60,000 nt of DNA from Lineus longissimus (GCF_910592395.1 NC_088319.1:16060001-16120000), one strand, 5' to 3'; positions 22,644 through 36,370 are shown, counted from the stretch's first letter. Notes: a model not told the origin generated them from the letters alone. Made by a program: numbers and translations.

Positions 22644-22668
22644 GGCTGTTTATCACTCATAAACAGCC
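22644..22668. repeat. Perfect 10-bp stem-loop
   Basis: GGCTGTTTAT at 22644-22653 pairs perfectly with ATAAACAGCC at 22659-22668 around a 5-base loop. It sits about 55 bases past the stop of the minus-strand frame at 22723-22968. It is not the histone 3' hairpin. Confidence 0.6.
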
Positions 22669-22722
22669 TCGCTGATGTACATTCGCTGACGTACATGTGC
22701 ATAGGCCAATAGCGGTGCCAAG

Positions 22723-22968
22723 TTAGTGAGCTTCGACTGACCATCGCTCGCACAGCCCGACGATCTCGGCAGGAGATAATTCATCTGACAAAGTCGGCCA
22801 TATGTTTTCTTCAAATTCACCCGAAATACAAATGTAGCGCACCATTTTAAATATTTCATCAGCGCAATCCTTCGGCCGAATCGGAAACAGAAATTCGATC
22901 TTTGATAAATCCGCAAACGCAGTGCAATGTTTTGGATTACTATTTTTAACAGTTGCGTTCAATTCTGC
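22723..22968 (-). CDS. Candidate orphan terminal exon, unknown protein
   Basis: After a minus-strand CCTGCAG acceptor-like site (22969) the frame is open for about 80 codons and ends in TAA. The translation is protein-like, with DLSKIEFLFPIRPKDCADEI, then ICISGEFEENIWP and LSPAEIVGLCERW. No ATG suited to initiation is present, so it would be a 3' exon, or a fragment of a decayed gene. No upstream partner exon could be fixed. Confidence 0.25.
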   Translation of the reverse strand, partial: AELNATVKNSNPKHCTAFADLSKIEFLFPIRPKDCADEIFKMVRYICISGEFEENIWPTLSDELSPAEIVGLCERWSVEAH

Positions 22969-23331
22969 AGGTGTTCATCATCTCGCGATAAAATATCGTA
23001 AATCTATAAAATAATCAGCTCAAATGGTGAAAAAATTAAACGAAGTTTACCCGGCTCGGTCTAATAATTTATGGAATAATTTATGGAATTAGAAACTAGT
23101 TAAATCACCCAGCATATTTGAACGAATCGACTGTAAGGTGGTGATGATAATATGCATACATGATACATGTATCAGTCCCAAAGAGTGATCATGGTTGGAC
23201 ATTTTTACACGTATTGTTTCTCTCGTCATTTGGCATACGGTTTTGATTAATAAAAATATACACAATGTAATATCTTATGGAGGGTAGAACAGATTTTTAT
23301 ATGCATATCATCGTGTTTCTTTCGAATTTCA

Positions 23332-23535
23332 TCAAATTAGCCCGAGTACATCCTCAAATTTCTGATAAAGAAGACTAAAATGGAGAAGCGAAAATGTTCC
23401 TTGTATACTGGTCAAAATTACGTAATACATGATTTTGAAGACGTCTTTAAAAGAGTCAACGGTTTCGGTTAACTCGTTGAACTTATAAGATAAGTCTGGC
23501 GCATTCGCGATAGGATAATTTTGTTTCCTTCCCAA
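23332..23535 (-). CDS. Candidate orphan exon, unknown protein
   Basis: A minus-strand frame follows a pyrimidine-rich stretch ending in AAG near 23530. It reads NYPIANAPDLSYKFNELTET and later KIMYYVILTSIQG, and ends in TAA. It lies 360 bases upstream, on the same strand, of the candidate exon at 22723-22968, so both could belong to one gene or one decayed element. Unrecognised. Confidence 0.2.
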   Translation of the reverse strand: MGRKQNYPIANAPDLSYKFNELTETVDSFKDVFKIMYYVILTSIQGTFSLLHFSLLYQKFEDVLGLI

Positions 23536-26500
23536 TGAGAGAAAAACACCTACTTAAGATACGCGAACCTCGACGCGGGCAAAAACTTTCGAAATGAAAT
23601 GCACTCTGCATACAAAGTTATGATTATTTTCAGTTTTTTCCTATCCATTGTTTATTCGCTAGCTGATTTGGATTTTTTTCTCTGGAAAGCTGCGAGTTAG
23701 GATGTCAAAAGAAGTACTGCATGGTATTGCCCAGAGAATAGACCAGCTATTGTTTTATTTCGTGCCGCAATGTACGTTTTATATTCATGCCTGCTAGGAG
23801 GAGGAATCTTTTATCATCTGTATTAGTGGTGTATGATGTAATCATGTCAAGGGATTCTTTCTGAACGTCAATTTTTGGGAGCCTGGAAAGGCCACTAACA
23901 CATTCAAATAAGCAAGGCTTAGCTACTTTTTGTGTGTCTTCTTATCGTATTTAAGAGGAGACTTTTCTTATTCTTGCGTTTGACACTAAACAAACATCTC
24001 TTGTGACATTGGTTTTGAAAGCATTTATGTCAGATTGACAGAGTAAATATTTAAAATCGTTGGTCAGGGACATGTAAATCTGATATATGAATGCAAAGAG
24101 AACTTCCCTTTCGATCGGTAATTTCACGCATCGCGTGCTCATGTTTAATTTGCGAAGTTATTTTGTCTATGATGTTACTGAATTTTAAGTAGCCTTTGAT
24201 GATTGATGTGAAGCTATGCCCTCCTTTTGTCGCCGCTCAACTTTCTTCTTTTCTGTCAGAGGCCTATGGAATTCGTGTATGAAAGGCCAAGTGTTACATC
24301 CTTTCAAACTGATAATTAGACCACCTGCACCAACGCATATTACATGTTACTTTAGATCCACACGAATGGACAAACATCACCTGTAAATATGGTAAATAAT
24401 AAAGAAAAGAATGACTGTTTGCCAAATATCAAATGTCATTCGATCAAGTTGATCAAAGCTTTGACAGCCGTTAACTGGGCATCTGAGATATGACTTCTCC
24501 GTTTGATGTCAAACTTATTCAAAAAGGCCAATACGACAAACTCAATGTACAAAGTTTACCGCATGCTGTTTTCGTTCTGCTCACTGTTTGTCTGCGCACT
24601 TAGAACTTTTAAAAAACAAAAAATACACCGAGATACATTATTAAATGTACATATATATACATGTATCTTGCTTGGGTGTGACTTTAAGAAGAAGATAAAA
24701 GCAGGGCCCAGTTGTTATATGTATGCACACTCACAGGTTTTTCAGAGAAATCGATACCCCATGAAGGTTTTGTGGCTTCTGAAAAACCTATGAAAAATCT
24801 CCAGGACGTGCATAGTTGTGTTGACTCAAAAACTCTAAATCGTTTTCCAAAAGCTCAAAAACCTGAAGAGAGTACACCCAGAAACCTACTTCCGAATGGA
24901 AAGTCTAAGAAAGGACTGTAGTCTGTGGTCTGACCGACCCATCACCACGTAATTACTCGTACTTTGACTGGTGTCCGACAGCGCCATTCCAAACTTCCGG
25001 TTCGACTCCACGACAGCTCGTTTAATCGATTCGACAACTAATATCACAAAAGGCTGTTGTGTTTGATCACATTACTAGGTCGTATTATTGGAATACTTTG
25101 ATGGAAATCGCACAGATTGCCGCTGAGAAGTAAATGGGATGACAGATGAAGAGTGACCTGGCTGTCTGCCTGGATGCGGCTTTGCACTGCTCTCTCTGTC
25201 TTGATGCTCCGTTCAGCTAGTGTTTCCACCCATTTCCTACTGGGAAAACAACGAAAATGCGAACTTGTACTTTAGTAATATGTACTACTGCAAATCACTT
25301 TGTGGCCTTACTAATCATCCTCAGTCACTGTAGTAGAGTTCACCTCAGGCAGACTTCGGCGACAACCGGAAAGTGGATGTTACGACGTCTCTGCCGTTAG
25401 GTAAATTACTTCCTGTTTTATCTTGGGAAGATTTAGCTGTATTTATCAGTATAAGACCCCGGCGATAAGAAATGAATTTGCTATGAATTTGAATATGAGT
25501 TTTCTCTTTTTTTATCTCTTTTTTTGTTAATGTTCTGAAGTTGATAAGGTGCCTATAACTCGCCCTTCTGATTCTGGTTTTAACTGGAAGAACGATTTTT
25601 ATCCAAGTTGGGGAACATCTGAGTCCGAGTGAGGCCTTCAGTTCTTCTCACTGTGTTCTTTTCAACCGACTTTATTCAACATGTCAGTATAATCCAGTAA
25701 ATCACCCCCACTCCGGTCGTCATATACATGTACATCACATAGCATGCTAAACTTTACCAGCGGCCATGGATGACATTCTCTTCATCTAACAAAACAGAGC
25801 ACCATTGGGATGTCGGGTCCGACTGTTCCGATGTGTCAAGTCCAGCAAAGGCTTTCCTAAAGAAGTACTATTATTGCAACTGACAACCTGAACAGCTTTT
25901 CGCAACCTGATACTGACGCACATCAAAGAGTGCAGCAAGTGGGGAAAAGAGAATAAACCCACACACTCGTGCGCTGATACTGATCGAATTGTCGGGTCGA
26001 GATCTTCTTTGCGGACCACATAGGAGTGTCGCCACTAATCAGATGGTAGCTATCAGGTTGAACGGACAGAACTATGACATTCGTCAGATAGTCAGATATT
26101 TTTATCTCTGAAACGAAAGAAGAGTGTTGGGTCGATTGTTCTATCGATGTAAGCAAAGGGTGTTTTAATGTCTCTAGCTGATTGAAATTGTGATCTTTGT
26201 AGGATGGAAATAAACGTAGGCAAGGAAGTGAAGCACTGTCATCTTATTCACAGCGGTTTCTTTTCTTGGTTTCTTGTAAACTGTGGGCGGCTGACAACTC
26301 ATTATCTCAACGACAGCATAGAATGGCAAGAGGTCTATCGGATTTCCAACGGAATCAGGCAGAGCTGTGCAAGTCTATTGAAAGTATACGAAAAAGGCCT
26401 TTTAAAGCTGAGATAAAGATGACGAGATAGTAGACGAAACTTCTTGACATTTAGACCTCTTCTGCCTTCGCAAGAAATCAATGATAGGGTTCCGCGGTTT

Positions 26501-27370
26501 TGACGTAAGAGAAAGACTACACGTGCTAAGAAACTATTTATTGAGCCGCGCGGAGAATGGGTAACAGCCAACATTTTCCATTAACAGCTGTTGGTACATA
26601 GTATTGTCGATTCGTTGTTACATCTGCCTGTGCAAGATTATAATCCCCCTGAAACTTTTATCACCCGGACATATCGGTGTGTCATTTCAAACGACAGAAA
26701 CGAGCAGATCGGATATCATAGCTCTTAGCTTAGCCGCAGGGAATGATCCATGATGGCTTGAAGGTTACGGACACGGTGGTTCTCCTCTGGCATTACTCGG
26801 CGTGTTATGATCGGTATGATTCTCCGTGACGTTTCAATATACATGTAATCGACACTCGACTGTACATTATGTTGAAGCTTACAGAATGACGTCAAAATCA
26901 TTGTAGCAACGCAGCCAGAATCACCGAATGGAAAAAGAAATTTCCTAGACCCCCGAGATTATCCGGTTTCAACACTGAGAGTTGCTTATCTCGTGTCCAA
27001 TTTTACAAAGGACACTGACATGACGGTAGGCAGCGGGTGTCCAGTTGATCTGGACTGGCGTTTGCGATCCCACGGAGGATCATTTGACATTGTCAAGTGT
27101 TGTTCCTTTGGTTGTCGCTTCATGATAGTGGATGAATAGGGAATGTCACATCACTTCACGACATGACATTCAGTTTGACAGAAACTCTCATGATCGACTT
27201 GCATATGTCAGAGAAATGCATAGCGATGTGCAGTGAATGTACTGTATATGAATAGTTGGCGAACAGTTGATGTAAATTATATTCTCATTGAGTAAGTTGG
27301 GAACTGGTCTAAAACCTGCCTTCACGCTGCTTTGACCCATCTACCCCATGAACCTGGGGGTCGATGTTAT
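23536..27370. other. Intergenic or intronic, no gene seen
   Basis: Only short chance frames. AGGTTTTTCAGA at 24735-24746 pairs perfectly with TCTGAAAAACCT at 24778-24789, a 12-bp inverted repeat with a 31-base gap. CCGGTTCGACTCC near 25000 resembles a B box but has no matching A box. Confidence 0.35.
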
Positions 27371-27500
27371 CAAAGTTTGCCATGATAATCCTTTGGTAAG
27401 ACAGTATAGAACAATGGGACTTTAAGCCCTGGTGCGAGCGGCTTTGTTCTAAGACAATAGACTGTGTATTTGGCTGGGACTAAATTCTTCTGACAGCTAG
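27371..27500. repeat. Dispersed repeat family 2, copy 1
   Basis: Shares ordered blocks with 36371-36497: AATCCTTTG.TAAGACAG, then CC.GGTGCGAGC, GGCTTTGTT, AGACAATAGAC.GTGT, and ATTCTT. A 14-base block after the first match is missing in the other copy. Same orientation in both places. Confidence 0.6.
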
Positions 27501-27701
27501 GTAAGGGGCAAAAAACGTATGAGACAGCTTCGGTGATTCCAACCAGGCGTTGAATTGCTTTCAAAGCGATCGGAGGCGTGAGAACGGTTTTTCCGAAGTG
27601 TTGGTTCTCACTTCAGGGTTCGGAGAACTATTGGGGATATAGTGATGTTGCAGAATGACGGAGACCTGATGTAGACATGGTGTTTTCACCAAGTTGGTCT
27701 A

Positions 27702-27930
27702 TTTGTTGCAGCATATAACGTGCCGACTTGGTGACTGCGTTGATGTTTATGACGGCGAGGCTACGAAAATACACCACTTTTTTGTCTTTTCCCAAACCAC
27801 CCCCAGGTATGGAGTGGTAATGGATTGTTGCAGCATACGATGCCAACTTGATGACTGCATCAATGTTTACGACAGTACACCACACTTCATTTCTTCCCAA
27901 ACCACCCCAAGCTCTGGAGTGTTAATGGAC
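27702..27930. repeat. Degenerate tandem duplication, period about 122
   Basis: ATTGTTGCAGCATA-type starts at about 27702 and at 27824 are each followed by TGCC(G/A)ACTTG(G/A)TGACTGC and, later, TTCCCAAACCACCCC. The two units are clearly related but diverged. Confidence 0.6.
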
Positions 27931-27940
27931 TGAGTGATTT

Positions 27941-28262
27941 TCTATCTATACCAATTTATCGTTACCACACGATTGTTGATTTCAAGTGCTTTGCCAACCG
28001 GACAGAAACATTGTCTCCTTTGATGAAAGATTCATACGTCACGGGAAAGCATGTCCCCAACGGCGCCGGACATCGTTCTTCCGCTGATACTAAAACCAGA
28101 ATCTATCTATACCAATCTATCGTTACCACACGATTGTTGATTTCAAGTGCTTTGCCCACCGGACAGAAACACTGTCTCCTTTGATCAAAGATTCATACGT
28201 CACGGGAAAGCATGTCCCCAACGGCGCCGGACATTGTTCTTCCGCTGATACTGAAACCAGAA
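27941..28262. repeat. 161-bp tandem duplication, about 96% identical
   Basis: Copy 1 is 27941-28101 and copy 2 is 28102-28262, head to tail with no gap. I count six substitutions and no indels by eye. Neither copy has a convincing frame. Confidence 0.92.
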
Positions 28263-30211
28263 TATTTCAATAAAATATTTCTATAGGAGACTTTAGGCAG
28301 GTTTCATGTAGGTTAGAATAAGTTAAAAGGGGTCACCAATAGAGGTCTGTCCTATTTCATCGAAACTGACAGGCTTGTATGAAATGCTGAATGAAACATA
28401 ACCCGGGCCCCTATCTCTGAATTATATAGTCACCTGAAGGCTACTTTTTTTACCCCCTAACTCTTGTCTCTTCACCCTTTAAGACAAAAAATGCATTTTT
28501 TAACCTGATTTGTGAATGAATGACGTGAAAGATAATTTCAAGGGTGGAAATCTGTTCTCTGTAAGACAAGGAACTGACTCCTACCCATAAAACTACCTTT
28601 CGAAAGAGTTCCAATTGCTTTAAGGTTTCAAGTTCTGGTCAAAATGGTGGGGCCTATAATGATGAACCCTTAAACAAGAATGGACCTCTGTGCTGATGAA
28701 AGCATGGTGGCTTATGTTTCCGCACTTCAAGCAGAATTCCTGTGACATTATCAGCCCAATAAAGCCCACTGTTGCCCACACTCAGCTTAAAGATAAATAC
28801 ATCTCATATTTCCTGCGTTGATATCTTACAATACTCTTGACAATGCCCAATCAATGAGAGACGCCTTACTCAGCTGTCTTTCTGACATTCCTAATCCGGC
28901 CCCTGGCGTAGTATCAAGATGACCACAAGATGATTATGATATAAGCGGGGTCTTTCTATTAGGGATGGTAAAGGGCTTGACAGACCATGATAAGGGATAG
29001 TCCCGCATGAGAAATCTCGGTCCCACTTCTATCAGTTTAACCATAAGGACTGGCCTGGAAACGTGATATAGATGCTAACCTTGAGACATCGTTGGAGTAT
29101 TCCATTACCATTTTACTCAAAACGACATATATTTCTTTTTAATTTTATCCCCAAATTGAAAATAACCAAAACACCTTATTTTTATGACTCTTGAGGAAAA
29201 CGATATTTGTAGATGTTTTCCGCATTTTATTCATTCGTACCCTGCAATATTGTCAAATGCATACATGTACGATAAAAATTAATTGCACTCACGTACATGA
29301 ACTGTATCTGTCTGGCACGATTACCACCTTTGTAACCAAGCGAAAAACATTTACCCTTCTGCGCCGCATTTCTTTAAAATGTAATTAAAAGTTGGAAATG
29401 TTGTTTTTTTAGATGTTGCTGAAAAGGTTTCTTGGCGGCTTATGTCGGCTTTGGCGGCGACGTGCCTCTCGGTGCACATGTCAGAATTAGTTACATGATC
29501 AGCTTGTGGCGTTCATTTGATCAACTTTGTGTGTGTGGTTAAAATTTTATTTAATTATTCTATTTATTAGTTCAGTGGCGTTTGGGGTCTTTGGGGACAT
29601 TTTTCAGCGGAATACACATCTGACGTGTCTGCCGATGCATGAACAGATATACCAATGATACCGTCGAGAAGTAGAACCTCCCCCAGGAAAAACTGTCCAT
29701 GTTTGTGAAATGTTACGCCTCAGTAGCATTTAGACGAAATCTACATGTAGCTTTGTGAAAAAAACATGCAAATTCATTGGAAAATTGTGATCAAAGGTAA
29801 AAAAAACAACTATACTGCACATCGGGCAAAAACTAAAACGACTGAAAATGTTAAGCTTTAAATGTTGAGTGACAGGTGGTTGTCGTAATTGCCTCTTAAT
29901 AAAGATACAGATCTAAATATCAAGCAGCGATATCAATTAGATTTGAATCCGAATTTACGGCTCCACAGGTACAAAGTAGAGTTCTGATAAGCCTTAGTAT
30001 TAGACCGAGCGGAATACGTCATGCATCCATATGAGGATTTTTATCCTTTACAATTACAGTGTTGAAATAAGACTCAGCTTATCAATCTGAGCAATTAAGA
30101 AATCACCATGTTGTCACTGAGTAGTCCTATAACCGTTCTTTGAAGTGATCGAAAACGTGTTCTTTGATTTGGAGATCATGTAAATATAAGATGATAAATA
30201 AACCTGACTTA
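28263..30211. other. Intergenic or intronic, no gene seen
   Basis: AT-rich sequence with two TACATGTA sites (near 29.26 and 29.74 kb) and no defensible exon or RNA gene. Confidence 0.35.
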
Positions 30212-30430
30212 TTACCTCTTCTTTACATTCCGGCTACATACATTTATAAAAGTCATATCATGCCCACCATTAATAGATTTTAAGCCATTTTCCTTTAGAC
30301 ATCTACTGCCATAACGTTTTCCCAACATCTCATAGAATCTAATATTTGCAGGGCAAGAAGACCTCACCCAGCGCATAAATCCTAGGTTGGATGATACCCG
30401 GCAGATCGGCACGTCACATGTCGTGACCAT
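30212..30430 (-). CDS. Candidate orphan terminal exon, unknown protein
   Basis: Minus-strand frame of about 70 codons ending in TAA. The translation looks protein-like, with FMRWVRSSCPANIRFYEMLG, then KRYGSRCLKENGLKSINGGH, and four regularly placed cysteines. No start codon in good context and no partner exon found. It could be a terminal exon, a retrocopy or a fragment of a mobile element. Confidence 0.25.
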   Translation of the reverse strand: MVTTCDVPICRVSSNLGFMRWVRSSCPANIRFYEMLGKRYGSRCLKENGLKSINGGHDMTFINVCSRNVKKR

Positions 30431-33400
30431 GATAACTTTAGGGTTTGGGGTTCTGGCTCTTTTGGGTTTTTGGGCTATCGTCGGGTCTTAAGCGAAAGCA
30501 GCAAATCCCGTCTTTCGCTTGAGTTACCCGGCCTCCAAAAGAGATTTTTAAAAGGTATTTACACATTTTAGGTAGATTGAGAAAATGTTCTTGCAGACTA
30601 ATGAACAGTGCAAGTAATTTCCAGTCAACTCCAGACGATGAGTGAGAAATTGAACATTTACCGACTTCTTTCTGTGGTAATATGAATTGCTGTCTGCGCT
30701 GTAACCGTTCACAATCCCACTTAATACGTCTACCACTTATCCCTAAATGGTGTCTCAGATACCACACAAATCAGTGGCAGTACAATCTGTCCGCTGCACT
30801 CTTGCTTTTACAGGTTTAACAAGGGGAAATTTCTCCCTCAGCTTCGCCTGTGACGAGTGTCAGTTTCTCCTGGTCTGATGTAAATACAACAATGGTTGGC
30901 ATACCAAGAGGCCAGTGTGACGCAGTGAACGAAGCGTTCTAATGCATTTTTAGGCCGAGGGCCAAATCACAAAAGATACTTACTTATTGCATTCGAGACA
31001 AAAGAGACAATTTGGCGGCAGTGTAAAAAATTGTCTTATCGAGATTGAGGTAAGGTGCTCATTTCACACAAAACAAAAGTTTCCACAAAAAGAGTTGCTG
31101 CCAAACCAGTGACACTAGTAACCAGAAAATAATTTCAACTTTTTCAACTTTCTGTTGTAGGGGAAACACTCGCTGATACTACATTTGCCACACTACCGGT
31201 GAAGATGAATACAGGCCTCTGCCCTGGCTTTGAGAAAACAAATATGGTTTTAATCCAGGCCATTTATATGATAGATTGCTTTTGATGATAACGATGATTC
31301 CAACGACATGACAATATCTCTTCAACAGCTTCTATCAACATTTATTCAACAATTCTGAACAGTTGATTTGCGGATGACACATCTCACGAATCTACTTTAC
31401 TCAAAAAGTAAAGAATTGAAAAATCAATATGCTTTGATTGAGAAATCCGTAGACAAACTTGGATTTTCTGCCAGCTAAATCTAGATGTGTTTACATGTTT
31501 GCCCAGGTGCAGAAGCATTGACTTTTACTATGTATCTTAATCGCCTGGTTTATGGAGATATAAATGGACTATCTCTGTAGAATTGCTTGAATCAATGTCA
31601 CATGGCCAATCCGCAGATATGTTAACTTTATGGATAAACGTCGTGACTAGATGGGGGACCATGACTTTCTTGGGTCTCCAATTTGGATTTAAGAAAAACC
31701 AAATTTTGACGAAATCGGTCAGACCATTAGTCTTCACTGAGCGGCCCTATCATAAGGACTGTCATAAAGCATATACATGTAGCTATGAATAACGACCAAG
31801 TGATGAAATGACCAATCCTATGAATCCAATCTATGCTTTCCCACAGAAGAAAATAGATAAAATAATGGTAGGGAATATCATGATAACAAATTATGGGAAA
31901 AAGCTTATTACCATACAAACCACAAGAAAAAACATCAATCATGGCCGTGTGTATCAGGTCCTCGTGATTGTGATTCGATGTTGTCCATGATGATCTGAGC
32001 CATAATGACCAGAGATAGGGAGAAGGCCAGACAATTGCTCACCATTAGCCAAAGGAAAAATTCCAATCTATGGTCGAGGGTGATGTCGTGCTGAGGAATG
32101 AGATGATGATGAAACCCGGATATGAACCCCGGATATCACGCCGGACACATTAAGAGTGGCCGAGGAGAGTTTTTTGCTAATTTTATAAGCAAGGAACAAC
32201 CAGGCATTGACCCTGTCTGTTGACATTGTGAGCTATTCTTTGTGAGGATTCATCTTGAAGTTTTGAATACCAGTTTGCAGTTACATTATTTAACTGTCAG
32301 AATCTAACATTTTTGATCACCTGTACTTTCTTCATACCCTGGGCCGATCGAGAGTTGAAAAGATAGCAAAATACAGTGGAAAAAGCTCATTTATCTGTCC
32401 TCACGATGCTTTGCTTAAATTTAGCTTAGCATTTTCTAGAGGCCTTGAACACAACCGGTATAATAAGGACAAAAGACCAACTTGATTACCCATTTACCTT
32501 TTGACTTGAAATCCCTCACAAAATCTTTACTCGTACATGTATCCCAACCCCCACACAACCACCAACGCGCCACAACCAACACCGATTACGGCACCCACCC
32601 ACAGTTCCGATCAATCACTTTACAAGGCACCCATTAAGCACCAAATGAACACCGACGAAAAAGAGCATAGTTACAAACGAATTCTCAGACATGATTATCT
32701 TTGCAGCCAAACGACTCTTGGCCATTTCCAATAACGGAGGGGACTAATTCCTCCTAAAGGACGCCAGCGCCTGGTTCTCTTCGTAGTTATCCCTTTGATG
32801 TGGAGCGAGGGCCGTAAACGTGCTCAGGGCGGCATAATTTCTATGGCGTATAGTGGAGTCGGGTTCTAGAAAAACTACCATCGTAATGAAAAAGAGCTAT
32901 TTATTCTGTGTTATCGGGTTGTAACGGTCAAAAGCCATAAGCAAGCATGAACACTGACACGAAGGCACACTCCATGAATAAGCTGCGCGTGTAGGATCAC
33001 ATCCCTACCTCTCCTGCTTGCTCACCGCAAGAGAAATCACTCTGTTGGCGATAATACATGAATTCGTCTTGCGCTCGTCAACCGCGTTTCAAAGAGAAGG
33101 CGTTCAAACCAAACCCTGGCCATAGTGTGGATGATTTATATCATGGACCAACCACACATTTTGATTATTCATCGGCTCAACTCAACCTGTTGCAACGTTT
33201 GAGATCTTCTTTGTGATTCTTGGATCGAGAGTTACAGCAATTATCTCTATTTACTTATGATTTAGTGTTTGCTCGATTTGATAGGATCTAATCTTGTGAC
33301 AGTTGTAATATCAGTGAATGAGCACCTCGCCAGTTGGTATTTTAAGTTGCTTTGTTTTTGCATCTCCTATAGTATCATTATTGACTGTATTCTTTGCATT

Positions 33401-34113
33401 CACGAGCTGGTAAGATCAAATTTTTTGATCGGACTTGATCCTGGCGCCGATTTTGATAAATCGATTTAAAAATGACACTAGATTTTAACCGAGGTATATA
33501 CTACGTTCCATTTGATGACTCGAAAAGGATTATGACGCTTCAAAACATTGATGAGCGATAAAACAGTTGCGTTCAAACTTCGCATCAGGTTATACGATAT
33601 TTTCTGGTGTAACGTTTCATACGTCTCAGCCAGAGTAACAGCACATTGCAGAAGGATTCTTCCATTCAAGAATCACCGATTATTTTAGTAAACAACTGCT
33701 TTAATTTGATTGATCTGATTTGAACATTAAGCCCGAGTGGATCGCGAGAGATATGACTTAGATTTGACAAGAACATAACCTGTCGTGTGGTACTTTTCGA
33801 TTGTGAACAGGATATCGTAGTTAATGGTTTTGAATTTCTGCGGATATTGGCTGCTGGAGAATGGGGGTAAGTCGAAATCTTTTATCCTTTTTTCAATATC
33901 TCAACGTGACTAGGAAAACACCGTGTCTTTTTTATATTGTCTTGGGAAGCGGAAGATAAAAGCCAGCAAGCGCGTGTTGGTATGTCTCACAAACACCGCG
34001 AGGGTGAAGCTTTAGACCATAACCGAGGCGGCTGCAGAAGTTTTTGGCGAATTGACAGCTCCATACAAGTGATGTTTGGTGGAACAACCGATACCAGCCG
34101 ACAGTGAGGTATC
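30431..34113. other. Intergenic or intronic, no gene seen
   Basis: No exon can be defended. A C/A-rich low-complexity patch lies at about 32545-32610. Confidence 0.35.
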
Positions 34114-34237
34114 AATGGGTGATATGAATAAAGACTAGCAAATGCTTTTACTCCGGTTTTGTACAGGAAGGCCTAGTGTAAATGTACATGGAGTTTTAGA
34201 TAAAAGCATTTGCTAGTCTTTATTCATATCACCCATT
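34114..34237. repeat. Perfect fold-back element (37-base arms, 50-base loop)
   Basis: Arms 34114-34150 and 34201-34237 are exact reverse complements over all 37 bases. The loop is unrelated, though it contains GTAC near each end. A MITE-like insertion or a hairpin-RNA locus are the main options. The perfect match implies youth or selection. Confidence 0.88.
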
Positions 34238-36370
34238 ATCTACTCTAAAACACTTCAAACTTGATGTATTTCTTGCACAATCCACCTAGAATTTCTGTCG
34301 ACACATTTTATATCGACCGAAAGATTTTGTTTCACCAAAACGAAGCTTACATCTTATCCATTATAAAAATGTGTTTTAGACTTGTCTTTATATCGTCATG
34401 GATACATGTGTGGGTAAACATCCACTGTGCTTGGTCATCATATTTGGCATTATCTCTATTGCAGTAATAAGTACCCTGGACGACTAATGAGTGTAACATA
34501 TGTTACGACAAAAGGCAACGGTATTACGTAGCCTTCATCTCAATATGGTCATAACTAGGCCTATCTTTGCTAGCATCTGTTCTCAGAATCAATAATGCAG
34601 AGGTCCATAAAAGTCCGTTAAAAAGTCGATTGTCCAATTGATCATGCTGGTTACAGCTTGTCGTAAAATAAATATTGGAAATATCTTATTGCCAATAACA
34701 CGTGTATCGCTGATGATGGTTTTAATGCACTCTCGTGATGACCGGGGATATTGTCAGGACTCATCTTTCAGTGAGTTGCTTTGGTCGTGTTGATGATACT
34801 TTAATTACATAGCTTGACCGGATCCAGACACTATTTGATATGGCCAAAGACTCACTGCTTCATTGCATTTCTTACAACAGGCGAGGCGATATCCGTTGTC
34901 AGAATGCCTCCTCGTTCTCATTCTCGAGTCGAAATTGAAACCTCAACATTGTAATACCACACCCGCTGGTCCGGTAATCTTATTTGCAAGCATGTCAAAC
35001 AAGTCAAACACTTCGTTGTTGTAATCGTGGCAAATAAATTCTTGTTCCTCTACCCATGTTTTTGGATAACTGTCGGGAATGATTGACCCGAGGAACTCCT
35101 GGTATAGGCCCAAGAAACTTTAAACTCGTGGAAATAAACGAGTTTTAAACCTCTTACTGGTCATAAAAAAGCTATTAAAGAACATCTTGACTTCTTCACC
35201 TATCAAATCCTTCAATTACGATATTGGCGAGTGGCAATTATATGCTTGACCGGCCAAATATGTATAGCAAGGATGACACTGTCAGACTATAAAAGACCCT
35301 GACGTTTCTGATTGAAAGGGCATAGATCTGACTAATAATCCTCCCATGAAAAATACGATTAACAAAATTAAAGAATATCTTGACTTGTTCACCTACATGT
35401 GTCCTTTTTATCGGTTAGACATTGTTTAAGTGGGGGGAAAGAGAAGAAGAAAAACGTAAAAAATGCAAAAAAAAGATTGTCAATCTTGATCCACCTGATC
35501 TACTTAGACAATTGATGGTAAGTGGCTACTTAGTGCAAGTACCATCAACGGCTTACATGTACGATAATTGAGCAAATGAACTATTTACCTCGGCATAACT
35601 CTTACACCCATCGTTAACACGTTACATATACATTTTGTAATTGCATTAATGAAAATCCGCAACATCATCTTACAATGAAACAGAAAAATACGACGAACAT
35701 GTCTCATAACAGTATACTGCATATGTATATGTTATGTAGAAAAACACGTATGTTTTCGCAGTCATGACAAGGCTTTTACGACGCTTATTTAAGCTGGCAT
35801 GTTCGCTGAGCATAATGGTGCTGGCGTTCTCTTTGCCAGAACCATTAGTTTATAATATTGATACTTAAGTTTTTAGTCCGCTCGGATGGGTTCCCAGTAA
35901 CGTTATGTCTTCAACTCTTGACCCCTAAGTGGATGCATAATTATAGGTTGCAGTCGCCCCTATAAATCGCTGCAAGTTGATTTTTCAGTTAAGCAGCGTC
36001 AATATTTATCTTCGAATGTATGTGGAAATGTAAACAAAGCATGTGGAGATTGTACAGGAGGTCTGCAGTCACTTCTGGTCAGGTTAACTTGTTGTGGACT
36101 TCTTAGTCTGTGTCAGCAAGACTAGACACAAACTCATGTACATTCAGTGCATGATACCCTGTATATGCTCTGGTTCTTGTTGATGTGAGATCGAGTTGAG
36201 ATGAGGAGCTTGTAAAATATGGCTTTGCGGTTATCAAACTACAGAGAGATACGAGTGCAGCTGCTTGCAATGCCAACCAAGGGAATCTTTACCAAAGTAA
36301 CTTACTTTCGCCATACATTTATTAGCCCTTGCCGATATAGGCCCCACGAACCCATGTAAGCTGTTTCAAT
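34238..36370. other. Intergenic or intronic, small repeats only
   Basis: A 31-base segment at about 35174-35204 is repeated with few changes at about 35369-35398. An 11-bp stem-loop (TTTAAACTCGT paired with ACGAGTTTTAAA) lies at 35119-35149. No exon recognised. Confidence 0.4.

Noticed and set aside
22644-22668. Histone 3' stem-loop
   Set aside because: The stem and loop do not follow the histone consensus and no histone gene is nearby.
24980-25015. CCGGTTCGACTCC as a tRNA B box
   Set aside because: The only upstream A-box-like string is too poor; no tRNA fold.
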